A stretch of 14,397 nt of DNA from Gallionellaceae bacterium (GTDB lineage: Bacteria; Pseudomonadota; Gammaproteobacteria; Burkholderiales; Gallionellaceae), in the NCBI GenBank assembly GCA_030646595.1, contig JAUSKS010000218.1, positions 1 through 14,397 of the forward strand, written 5' to 3'. Numbering within the stretch: position 1 is the stretch's first letter; every line of letters begins with the position of its first letter. The notes beneath the pieces were generated by a model. It searched no databases. It saw nothing but the letters and a program-made list of their open reading frames with translations, and was not told the DNA's origin. Position numbers and translations under genes: made by a program. This document shows, piece by piece, positions 7,801 to 13,973 of the stretch.

Positions 7801-8103
7801 ATAAAGGATTTTAAGAAAAGGAATGAAATGGAAACCCGGCCCGATCACCTCAAGCTGCGGCCCATTTTGTCCTGCTTTTGCCAGAATAGCACCGGGCGGC
7901 AGAGATGCTCCAAAGTAAACACGCTGCAAGTGCCCCACCTGTCCCGGCAGCACCACATAGCACGATGCCCATAACAGCAGCAACAGGGCCACCCCACCGC
8001 CCACTATCATACTGCGTCGCGCCTGTGACCTTGATTGTGCGTATAGCTTGGGCAGCCATACACCGGCCAGAATGCACAGTAGCGCCAATATTATTACGTA
8101 CAA
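4894..8103 (-). CDS. Membrane-anchored SPFH/Band 7 - beta-propeller - cytochrome c protein carrying the N-terminal heme half of a di-heme (DHOR/DUF1111) oxidoreductase
   Basis: About 1069 residues. Two hydrophobic segments (YVIILALLCILAGVW and IVGGGVALLLLLWASCYVV) flank a basic loop, which predicts both ends in the periplasm. Three repeat-like blocks beginning PGFHFI, PGVYAI and PGLYNL follow, then an SPFH/Band 7 core (IPVTVQGQRAQLELRL to LLSADKIPPALL). About 400 residues rich in short strands (ERVLVASLSNFGAPL, AVFAVIKADGSIVQ, RILYVVDGPRNRI, LYVLNRANATLLRI, GLAVSEDGRKIWI) look like a beta-propeller. The last 218 residues match the first half of DHOR/DUF1111: KTLFNTALDAAHGLGPLFNG, CASCH, HGRVN, IGKYGWKADIAGLQDM and NELGITNP, ending in a helix and LRALALAP. 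The frame is open to GTG 8184, but that start lies just before the degP terminator and has no ribosome site. TTG 8103, with a GGGGG run 6-7 bases upstream, is preferred; ATG 8010 is also possible. The function is unknown. Confidence 0.82.
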   Translation of the reverse strand: MYVIILALLCILAGVWLPKLYAQSRSQARRSMIVGGGVALLLLLWASCYVVLPGQVGHLQRVYFGASLPPGAILAKAGQNGPQLEVIGPGFHFIPFLKILYAVEDFPVVSVPSGQFAVLSAKDGAPLAASEMFAPAWPQGQAAKMLDAAYFLAHGGQKGVQLTVLTPGVYAINRYLFDVTYYPVLDVPAGFVAVVKSNVNSLATCASAANKTTATTTLVAQGCAGIWKTPLLPGLYNLNPNIFQATLIPTRAQSLLYSNSNRHNEVAIVRDTQGRILERLPSNDTFLPDEVMGAAIPVTVQGQRAQLELRLVMQINPNEAARLVAEVGDVRTLQREFLTPAIYRSAQEAVLARDSLADITAHPAGFERELVQKLRTKIRIPGVAVVSAHLLSADKIPPALLSQRAVPSYELSARVVAVGIPGAAGVRQVGFFHPGGPMRNNPAFRMRTRPGKILDPERVLVASLSNFGAPLGVANQSSGAVLSINTKASDALVIPADFATEDGQQSIFNGNVQLFAAQTPQFLNQINNPQAQTAHEPAISNPRYISINNAFGRPWVANAPSGMAGAGSSTVLDPTGEPLAHAPSDFAGGVFSGSVTNRQTTQYSQGDLFGGALGTVFLGASPDGTGPAVFAVIKADGSIVQVHVRDGVDGLAPPGTVSAVNTFNPALSSAESAGLIGAAFEWTPERILYVVDGPRNRIAALHLGDDGKHFVLRKIQYLQHSEFAYPVDLAATMPEIANSRFASHTTLAGRSDLYVLNRANATLLRINREGVVVARAALRIPNLSRAEDGRVAGLAVSEDGRKIWITLQGTLPQFPQSPGALIEVSAFDREGPLADRPNYWVVEKLDTPDAKLGKTLFNTALDAAHGLGPLFNGSSCASCHRYPTLGGMGINDEDFVVRIAHFDPSNGRFDTLVDRGGPIAHKHFLAGAGFISSPAGFPPQANITSIRLAPSLYGMADLDEISDEVISAQAVDKGDGVHGRVNMITDSAGVRRIGKYGWKADIAGLQDMIASALDNELGITNPVAEALKQHTQQTGKKTDSKGSLDDDGTLIHALKNYLRALALAPIAVP
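5464..5478 (-). other. Heme c attachment site CASCH (first heme)
   Basis: Codons for Cys-Ala-Ser-Cys-His in the context GPLFNGSSCASCHRYPTLGG, near the C-terminal end of the SPFH-propeller protein. This is its only CxxCH and corresponds to the first heme of DHOR/DUF1111 proteins. Confidence 0.9.
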
Positions 8104-8141
8104 TATTTTCCCCCGCTGGTTGACCAACTTTGTTACTGGCC

Positions 8142-8173
8142 AAAAAAGTATCCCGCCAGCAGGGGCGGGATAC
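8142..8173 (-). terminator. Rho-independent terminator of the rpoE-rseA-rseB-degP operon
   Basis: On the minus strand, a perfect 10-base-pair stem (GTATCCCGCC at 8173-8164 with GGCGGGATAC at 8157-8148), a 6-base loop and six T (8147-8142). It begins 22 bases after the degP stop. It is a strong intrinsic terminator, so the following SPFH gene should need its own promoter or read-through. Confidence 0.93.
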
Positions 8174-8195
8174 GCTGCTACCACTTATTCAGAAA

Positions 8196-9602
8196 TTAAT
8201 CCTTATCGAGTTTCTCATCCAGCTTGATCGCTATGTAAGAAGCAACATCCTCACGACGCACCAATAAAGCGACGTTTCGTCCTTTAGGAATTTTTTTCAA
8301 CAGCTCATTAAATTGGTCCAGTGTATGCACTTCGACATTACCGACTGAGAGAATAATATCACCCGGACGCAATTCTGCACGCGCAGCAGCACTTTGCACA
8401 TCTTCCACCAATAATCCGCCATTTATTTTTAGTTCTTGCTTCTGCGCCTCACTTAATTCGCTTAACACCAATCCCAAGCGCGCAACCGTTTTGCCTGCGC
8501 TGGGAGCCTCGCTATTATTGTTACGCCCTTGGGCCACACGGTTCTCATCTGGCATTTCCCCTACGACCAGGCTGACCTCTTTGGTTCCTCCCTTGCGCCA
8601 TAACTGCACAGTGACTTTGGTACCGGGGGTAGTTGCTGCCACAATGCGGGGAAGGTCATTAGAGGAACTCACTACTTTACCGTTGAATTTGAGTATGACA
8701 TCACTAACCTGAATACCAGCCTTGTCTGCGGCCCCCCCTTTTTCTATGCTGCTGACCAAGGCCCCCGTCGGTTTGTTTAAGCCGAATGACTCAGCCAAAT
8801 CACGCGTGACTTCCTGAATGACTACGCCGATACGCCCGCGCGTAACTTTACCGGAAGCGCGTAACTGTTTAACCACGTCCATCGCAACGTCAATCGGAAT
8901 GGCAAAAGACAGGCCCATGGAGCCACCACTACGCGTGTAAATTTGAGAATTGATACCGATTACTTCGCCCTTGGTATTGAATAGCGGCCCACCCGAGTTG
9001 CCCGGATTAATGGCTGCATCAGTCTGAATAAAGGGAACATAATTTTCCTGCGGTATGGAACGCCCCTTGGCGCTGACGATACCGGCTGTGACACTGTTTT
9101 CAAAACCAAAGGGTGAACCTATCGCTAATATCCATTCGCCTACCTTGAGTACATTGGGGTCACCCAAGGTGACCTTGGGCAAACCACCGGCCTCTATCTT
9201 GATCAGGGCTACGTCCGTGCGTTTGTCGGCACCAATCACTTTGGCTTTATATTCGCGCTTATCGGTCAGACGCACAGTAATGCCATCGGCATTGCCAACC
9301 ACATGCGCATTGGTCATGATATAGCCATCCTCACTGATGATGAAGCCGGAACCTAGCGATTGTAGTGCCCGCTCTTTTGGTACCAGTGGTTCGAACCGTT
9401 TAAAAAATTCAAAGAATGGGTCGTTGGGTAAGTGAGGAAGACCGGGAAGCTCTTGTTGCTGCCGAACAATTTGGGTGGTACTGATGTTTACCACAGTTTC
9501 TCCCTGCTGTTCCACCAAGTTAGTGAAATCAGGTAGTTCCACGGCCAACGCATACTGGGAAAATACACACACCAGCATGCTAGTAAACAGGTTCTGCAAC
9601 AT
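8196..9602 (-). CDS. degP: Periplasmic serine endoprotease DegP/HtrA (MucD type)
   Basis: A 468-residue protease/chaperone that degrades misfolded envelope proteins and belongs to the sigma-E response. The signal peptide ends in SQYALA before VELPDF. The trypsin-like domain has the full catalytic triad: His in MTNAHVV, Asp in KRTDVALIKI and Ser in GNSGGPLF (about residues 100, 130 and 203). PDZ1 runs from about GRIGVVIQEV to VTVQLWRKGG and PDZ2 from LGLVLSELSE to ALLVRRED. A perfect TAAGGAGG (9610-9617) lies 7 bases before the ATG at 9602 but only 1 base before the ATG at 9608. I choose 9602, although the longer form would add a lysine that suits a signal peptide. It lies 52 bases after rseB as the last gene of the rpoE operon, and a terminator follows. 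Confidence 0.96.
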   Translation of the reverse strand: MLQNLFTSMLVCVFSQYALAVELPDFTNLVEQQGETVVNISTTQIVRQQQELPGLPHLPNDPFFEFFKRFEPLVPKERALQSLGSGFIISEDGYIMTNAHVVGNADGITVRLTDKREYKAKVIGADKRTDVALIKIEAGGLPKVTLGDPNVLKVGEWILAIGSPFGFENSVTAGIVSAKGRSIPQENYVPFIQTDAAINPGNSGGPLFNTKGEVIGINSQIYTRSGGSMGLSFAIPIDVAMDVVKQLRASGKVTRGRIGVVIQEVTRDLAESFGLNKPTGALVSSIEKGGAADKAGIQVSDVILKFNGKVVSSSNDLPRIVAATTPGTKVTVQLWRKGGTKEVSLVVGEMPDENRVAQGRNNNSEAPSAGKTVARLGLVLSELSEAQKQELKINGGLLVEDVQSAAARAELRPGDIILSVGNVEVHTLDQFNELLKKIPKGRNVALLVRREDVASYIAIKLDEKLDKD

Positions 9603-9654
9603 CTTCATCCCTCCTTAAAAGCAGAAAAATTAATATGAAGTATTTTACTTTTGC

Positions 9655-10620
9655 TTACTGCCCTTTATAGCGCACCGAATCGGCTACCTGCATCATGGCA
9701 TGCGGAGGAACTTCGCCCACCACTGTGATGGCATGCTCACCATCCACTTTGCTATAAATCTGAATGGCTCCCTGACTGGATAGCCCGCTTTTCATATTAG
9801 GGTGATCCGCTACATTTTCAATGAAGACAGAAATTCCGGCCAATCCATCGGAAAAAACCAAATGGGTAACTGGCATTTTGTTGCCCCGCAAGGAGCGGCG
9901 CATTTCCATGGTTTTTTTAAATCCCCACGGCAGCGCATGGACTTGCCAGCCGCTGACCTGATTCATTTCATCTGTGTGAGCTGAGGAGACTTGCTGTGCC
10001 GAAGTATCAGGAGCAGATTTACCTGCCAGCCATTTGCGATCTATGTTTCCACCTATGGTTAATTGAGTAAAGGCGTATTGTTCAACGATACGGCCTCGAT
10101 CATCCAGTATCGCCGCTTTCACCAATAAACCTGAATCATTATGTGCCCACATTTTATGGGTATAGCGCAAGGTATCGCGAGGCTGAAGAATAAACGCATG
10201 GGTTTCCATCCCTGCCACCCTCATTTTCTCTGGCTGTTTGATGCGGTAATTTTGGGTTAGTAATGAGAGCTGTTCCGGCAATAACACAGGAAATCCGCGT
10301 CGGCCCTGGCGATTAACCATACTCACCATACGCCCACCGACATAGCACCATACTTTATTATTGTTATGTATGATTTCGCGCTGGTTACCATCCAAACCCT
10401 CCAGCCTGCCATATTCCCCATGCTGGTCTGTAATGTGCGTGATGCGGGAAGTCTCGACATGATTGTCGTATTGATAGACGAAAGTGCCGGTATATTCGGT
10501 TTGATGGGTGGCAAAGGCCATGGTCTTCAACCAGTTTAGTTCGTTCTGGTCGGGTGGATCGGCAAAAGCACTAGCGATAGCTGCCCAGAGTAGGGCAGCC
10601 AATAAATATTTCGACGTCAT
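9655..10620 (-). CDS. rseB: Sigma-E factor regulatory protein RseB/MucB
   Basis: A 321-residue periplasmic protein that binds the periplasmic part of RseA and shields it from the site-1 protease; it senses mislocalised lipoprotein or LPS signals. The signal peptide MTSKYLLAALLWAAIASAFA is followed by DPPDQNELNWLKTM. The N-terminal LolA-like fold carries TEYTGTFVYQYDNHVETSRITH and the RLEGLDGNQREIIHNN segment typical of the family. The C-terminal domain includes LPWGFKKTMEMRR and HLVFSDGLAGISVFIE. The length is normal. The ATG at 10620 has GAGGGG 7 bases upstream and lies 20 bases after the rseA stop. Confidence 0.95.
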   Translation of the reverse strand: MTSKYLLAALLWAAIASAFADPPDQNELNWLKTMAFATHQTEYTGTFVYQYDNHVETSRITHITDQHGEYGRLEGLDGNQREIIHNNNKVWCYVGGRMVSMVNRQGRRGFPVLLPEQLSLLTQNYRIKQPEKMRVAGMETHAFILQPRDTLRYTHKMWAHNDSGLLVKAAILDDRGRIVEQYAFTQLTIGGNIDRKWLAGKSAPDTSAQQVSSAHTDEMNQVSGWQVHALPWGFKKTMEMRRSLRGNKMPVTHLVFSDGLAGISVFIENVADHPNMKSGLSSQGAIQIYSKVDGEHAITVVGEVPPHAMMQVADSVRYKGQ

Positions 10621-10640
10621 TTACAAACCCCTCAAGCGCA

Positions 10641-11144
10641 CTATTGACCTGCCACGGTACGGATATAAGGAGCTGCCCCTTGTACATTGGCACTAGGGGA
10701 AAACTCCTGATGTGCCATGAGGTAATCATTCAGTTCATGATTTACGGCAGACTTATTTACCTGGACGCGGGCAGCCCTCACTGCATCAGATGGTCGCTGC
10801 GCAGCAGCCATTTGCACTTCACTTTGTGATCCCACCTGCACCGATAACCACGCTACCATGGTTAATGCCAGTACCGATGCAGTGGCAGACAAGGCAAACC
10901 ATTTCACCTTTTGGCCACTGGTCCTGCGTGGCGCAAGTACAGTAGGCTCAGCTTGCAAGCGCTCTTTCATGGTAGCGCTTATATTGGCCCGAACATGGCC
11001 CGGCTGGCGCAACACATCGCGAATCAGGTGGTACATTTTCCATTCCTCCTGAGCATCGGGATGACGCTTCAATTGATCAAGCGCGGTTTCTGCTTCATCC
11101 TCAAACAATTCGCCGTCCATTAATGTTGAAATATGTTGTTTCAT
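10641..11144 (-). CDS. rseA: Anti-sigma-E factor RseA/MucA
   Basis: A 167-residue single-pass inner membrane protein that holds sigma-E inactive. The cytoplasmic sigma-binding part begins KQHISTLMDGELFEDEA (the family's S-x-LMDGEL pattern) and continues through EEWKMYHLIRDVLR. One membrane segment lies at about residues 82-104 (WFALSATASVLALTMVAWLSV). The periplasmic part, for RseB binding and cleavage, covers 105-167. The ATG at 11144 has AAGGTG 5 bases upstream and begins 27 bases after the rpoE stop. The periplasmic part is short, as is common in betaproteobacteria. Confidence 0.94.
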   Translation of the reverse strand: MKQHISTLMDGELFEDEAETALDQLKRHPDAQEEWKMYHLIRDVLRQPGHVRANISATMKERLQAEPTVLAPRRTSGQKVKWFALSATASVLALTMVAWLSVQVGSQSEVQMAAAQRPSDAVRAARVQVNKSAVNHELNDYLMAHQEFSPSANVQGAAPYIRTVAGQ

Positions 11145-11171
11145 ATAGTCACCTTATTCATTTACGAGTCC

Positions 11172-11771
11172 TTACCATCGATTTTCTTCACTGGTGCCCA
11201 ACAATGGGCGTAAATTTTCTGCAATCGCCTCACGCGCCCGGAAAATACGGGAACGCACCGTGCCAATTGGGCAATTCATCACGGCGGCAATTTCTTCATA
11301 ACTCAAGCCTTCTATCTCGCGCAATGTTAAGGCAATGCGCAAATCATCCGGCAAATGCTGCAAGGACGAGCTCACTACTTCCACAACCTGCTTGCTCATC
11401 AATTCATTTTCCGGGGTATTAACTTCCCGCAGCAACCCACCATCTTCAAAACCTTCAGATTCGTCTGCATCAAAAATAGTGGTGGTCGGTACACGGCGCT
11501 TAAATGCCAGCAAATAATTTTTCGCGGTGTTAATGCCAATACGGTAGAGCCAGGTATAAAATGCGCTTTCCCCACGAAAACCGGGCAAGGCACGATAAGC
11601 TTTAATAAATGCTTCCTGGGTTACATCTTCCACTTCAGCCCCATCACGTACAAAGCGCGAAATCAGGCGAGCTAACCTGCGCTGGTACTTGATTATTAAT
11701 AATTCGAAGGCATGTTTATCGCCGCGTTGCGCGCGCTCAACCAACTGCTGATCGACTTCCCTATCACCCAT
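11172..11771 (-). CDS. rpoE: RNA polymerase sigma factor RpoE (sigma-E/AlgU)
   Basis: A 199-residue ECF sigma factor that switches on envelope stress genes. Region 2 covers about residues 20-90 with FELLIIKYQRRL, DVTQEAFIKAYRALPGFRGES and FYTWLYRIGINTAKN. Region 4 with its helix-turn-helix is LREIEGLSYEEIAAVMNCPI followed by GTVRSRIFRAREAI (residues 150-183). The length and sequence style are those of the RpoE/AlgU group. The ATG at 11771 is preceded by a weak GGATAACGGGAC. It is the first gene of the operon with rseA, rseB and degP. The upstream region carries both a sigma-70-like promoter and a sigma-E-like promoter, consistent with self-activation. Confidence 0.97.
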   Translation of the reverse strand: MGDREVDQQLVERAQRGDKHAFELLIIKYQRRLARLISRFVRDGAEVEDVTQEAFIKAYRALPGFRGESAFYTWLYRIGINTAKNYLLAFKRRVPTTTIFDADESEGFEDGGLLREVNTPENELMSKQVVEVVSSSLQHLPDDLRIALTLREIEGLSYEEIAAVMNCPIGTVRSRIFRAREAIAENLRPLLGTSEENRW

Positions 11772-11795
11772 GTCCCGTTATCCTGACTCTATGGC

Positions 11796-11813
11796 AGCAG
11801 CTAAAATGCTGCT
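11796..11813. other. Small inverted repeat in the rpoE leader
   Basis: AGCAGC (11796-11801) and GCTGCT (11808-11813) flank a 6-base A/T-rich loop. It lies within the presumed 5' untranslated region of rpoE, about 25 bases upstream of the ATG, and could form a short hairpin in the leader. A function is not established. Confidence 0.35.
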
Positions 11814-11824
11814 TATTTGGCACT

Positions 11825-11854
11825 AGTATAACCGGACCTGCCCGAAAGCGTCAG
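11825..11854 (-). promoter_or_regulatory. Candidate sigma-70 promoter for rpoE
   Basis: On the minus strand, CTGACG (11849-11854) and TATACT (11825-11830) are separated by 18 bases; the -10 is near consensus and the -35 matches four of six. It would give a leader of about 45 bases. A 6-base inverted repeat, AGCGTC and GACGCT (11847-11852, 11860-11865), covers the -35 box and could be an operator. Confidence 0.5.
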
Positions 11855-11867
11855 TCTGAGACGCTAA

Positions 11868-11894
11868 ATTGACAGAGCGCCACAAAATAAGTTC
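11868..11894 (-). promoter_or_regulatory. Candidate sigma-E autoregulatory promoter for rpoE
   Basis: On the minus strand, GAACTT (11889-11894), 16 bases, then TCAAT (11868-11872). This resembles the sigma-E consensus (GGAACTT, 16-17 bases, TCTGA/TCAAA) with the AACTT core intact. Its place upstream of rpoE fits self-activation of the operon, as known in other proteobacteria. Confidence 0.5.
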
Positions 11895-11945
11895 AGTGGC
11901 AAGAAGAACATTTCTCAAGCATTTAACAGGGTCCGGGCCGGTATT

Positions 11946-11954
11946 TGCTATAGT
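11946..11954 (+). promoter_or_regulatory. Candidate extended -10 promoter element for nadB
   Basis: TGCTATAGT on the plus strand, an extended -10 (TG-N-TATAGT), about 30 bases upstream of the nadB start. There is no good -35 at 16-18 bases; TTAACA (11923-11928) is 20 bases away. Confidence 0.4.
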
Positions 11955-11984
11955 TCAGCCTCATTTTTAAAGTGGGCAAAGAAT

Positions 11985-13556
11985 GTGTTGCAATTTGATA
12001 CTTTAATTATTGGCAGCGGCTTGGCTGGACTGTCCCTGGCATTGAAGCTGGCCGATCAGCAAAAAGTGGCAGTCATTACCAAAAAATCGCTGCTGGAGGG
12101 GGCAAGCGCGTGGGCGCAAGGAGGAATTGCAGCCGTGTTGTCGGCTGAAGATTCTCTGGCTGAACATATACAGGATACTTTAATTGCCGGGGCTGGTCTG
12201 TGCGACCCGGCTACTACTCATTATGTAGTTGAACATGCCAAGCCAGCCATTGAGTGGCTTATCGCTCAAGGCGTACCATTCACACGCGATGCCACAACCG
12301 ATACCGGCTATCACCTGACGCGCGAAGGGGGCCATAGCCATCGCCGTATCATGCATGCCGCTGATGCCACTGGCCATGCGGTGCAGGACACGCTGGCCAG
12401 CAAAGTACTGGCGCACCCAAACATTACTCTGCTGGAACATACTATCGCCATAGATCTGATTACTGGCCATAAGCTGGGCTATCACGACAATCGCTGCTAT
12501 GGTGCTTACATCTTGAATAGCTTGAGCGGGGAAGTCAGCACCATCGCCGCGCACGATACGATCCTTGCTGCGGGCGGAGCAGGTAAGGTTTATCTGTATA
12601 CCACCAATCCTGACACTGCTACCGGTGATGGCATCGCCATGGGCTGGCGCGCGGGATGCCGCGTAGCCAATATGGAATTCATTCAGTTCCACCCCACTTG
12701 TTTATATCATCCGCATGCCAAATCTTTTTTGATTTCGGAAGCAGTACGAGGCGAAGGTGGGCTGCTGAAGTTGCCGGATGGCACACGTTTCATGCCCGCC
12801 CATGATGAGCGGGCCGAGCTTGCGCCGCGTGATATCGTGGCACGGGCCATAGACTTCGAAATGAAAAAGCGCGGCCTGGATTGCGTTTATCTGGATATTT
12901 CACATCAGCCAGCAGAATTTCTGCAAGCCCATTTCCCCACTATTTATGCCCGCTGCCTGGCGTTGGGCATAGATATTACGCAGCAGCCCATCCCGGTCGT
13001 GCCTGCCGCTCATTACACCTGTGGCGGCATCATGACTGATCTGGCTGCGCGCACTGACCTCGACCATCTTTATGCGGTAGGCGAGACTGCGCACACTGGC
13101 CTGCACGGTGCCAATCGTCTGGCCAGTAACTCCTTGCTGGAGTGTATGGTATTTGCTGAAGCGGCTGCGCGCGATATTCTGGCCAAGCCGCGCAGTTCGT
13201 TCATTCCGCTGCCGGATTGGGACGAAAGCCGGGTAACAGATGCCGACGAACAAATTGTCATCTCACATAACTGGGCCGAGCTGCGCCGTTTCATGTGGGA
13301 CTATGTTGGCATCGTGCGCACCACCAAACGCTTGCAACGCGCACAACATCGGATACGCTTGCTGCATGAAGAAATCAATGAGTATTACACTAATTTCCAT
13401 ATCACTGCTGATTTACTGGAGCTGCGCAATCTGGTATTAAGTGCCGACCTCATCGTGCAAAGCGCCTTGGCGCGGCATGAAAGCCGTGGCTTGCATTACA
13501 GCAAGGATTATCCCGCAATCTTGGATCAGGCTAGACCCACCATACTCAAGCACTAA
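11985..13556 (+). CDS. nadB: L-aspartate oxidase
   Basis: A 523-residue FAD enzyme that oxidises L-aspartate to iminoaspartate, the first step of de novo NAD synthesis with quinolinate synthase NadA. The FAD-binding GSGLAG lies at residues 10-15, followed by [14 protein letters not shown]. Other family blocks are [56 protein letters not shown] (about 250-258), [10 protein letters not shown] and the substrate/FAD segment [16 protein letters not shown] (about 370-386). The C-terminal helical domain ([29 protein letters not shown]) separates it from fumarate reductases. The start is GTG at 11985; a TTG directly follows. No strong ribosome site is visible. It is divergent from rpoE, and its 3' end overlaps convergent ygfX by 11 bases. 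Confidence 0.97.
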   Translation: MLQFDTLIIGSGLAGLSLALKLADQQKVAVITKKSLLEGASAWAQGGIAAVLSAEDSLAEHIQDTLIAGAGLCDPATTHYVVEHAKPAIEWLIAQGVPFTRDATTDTGYHLTREGGHSHRRIMHAADATGHAVQDTLASKVLAHPNITLLEHTIAIDLITGHKLGYHDNRCYGAYILNSLSGEVSTIAAHDTILAAGGAGKVYLYTTNPDTATGDGIAMGWRAGCRVANMEFIQFHPTCLYHPHAKSFLISEAVRGEGGLLKLPDGTRFMPAHDERAELAPRDIVARAIDFEMKKRGLDCVYLDISHQPAEFLQAHFPTIYARCLALGIDITQQPIPVVPAAHYTCGGIMTDLAARTDLDHLYAVGETAHTGLHGANRLASNSLLECMVFAEAAARDILAKPRSSFIPLPDWDESRVTDADEQIVISHNWAELRRFMWDYVGIVRTTKRLQRAQHRIRLLHEEINEYYTNFHITADLLELRNLVLSADLIVQSALARHESRGLHYSKDYPAILDQARPTILKH

Positions 13557-13968
13557 CACGCCACTTCAACCATACTCGTAATTGGCGGAAAGATTCAGTA
13601 TCCAGGCTATCAGGGAAAATAATAATGCGGCGAGTGCAGGTCGCACCACGAGGTACGCTATTCAGCACAGTCAGCCAGGGAGAGACCATGCTGTGATTCA
13701 AGAGTTGTGCCGCCTCTGGCTTGCCATTGCGAGTAGTCAGCACAACATCATCCCCGTTCAGTGCCAGCGTGATAACAGAAGAAGGTGCACTTAAGCGCGC
13801 ATCGCGGCGCACATAAAAAAACAGACTCGCTAACAACAATAAAGTCAGCGCAATTTTGGCCCACGTTGGCAAAGGCAGCACATAGAGAGCAAAAAGTACC
13901 GCACCATGCGCCATGAGCAATAAAATTGCCAAATACCAGGACGGCTGAAATTGAAATTGCCGCTGCAT
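13546..13968 (-). CDS. ygfX: YgfX family membrane protein
   Basis: A 140-residue small inner membrane protein. Two adjacent hydrophobic segments ([22 protein letters not shown] at about 12-33 and [15 protein letters not shown] at about 38-53) are followed by a soluble domain with short strands: [22 protein letters not shown]-like [34 protein letters not shown]. The closing pattern [20 protein letters not shown] is typical of YgfX. In Escherichia coli the family (CptA) is encoded after sdhE and was described as a toxin acting on the cytoskeleton; I do not assign that role here. No sdhE precedes it. It begins 5 bases after the kinase-like gene, probably in one transcript, and overlaps the nadB 3' end by 11 bases. 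Confidence 0.75.
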   Translation of the reverse strand: MQRQFQFQPSWYLAILLLMAHGAVLFALYVLPLPTWAKIALTLLLLASLFFYVRRDARLSAPSSVITLALNGDDVVLTTRNGKPEAAQLLNHSMVSPWLTVLNSVPRGATCTRRIIIFPDSLDTESFRQLRVWLKWRVSA

Positions 13969-13973
13969 ATGAC

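Noticed and set aside
9617..9660. Separate promoter or hairpin in the A/T-rich rseB-degP gap
   Set aside because: A short AAGTA/TACTT repeat exists, but no promoter boxes with proper spacing are convincing; A/T richness explains the resemblance.
13546..13968. Toxin of a toxin-antitoxin pair
   Set aside because: YgfX/CptA was described as a toxin in E. coli, but no sdhE partner is present here and the role is not settled, so only the family name is given.
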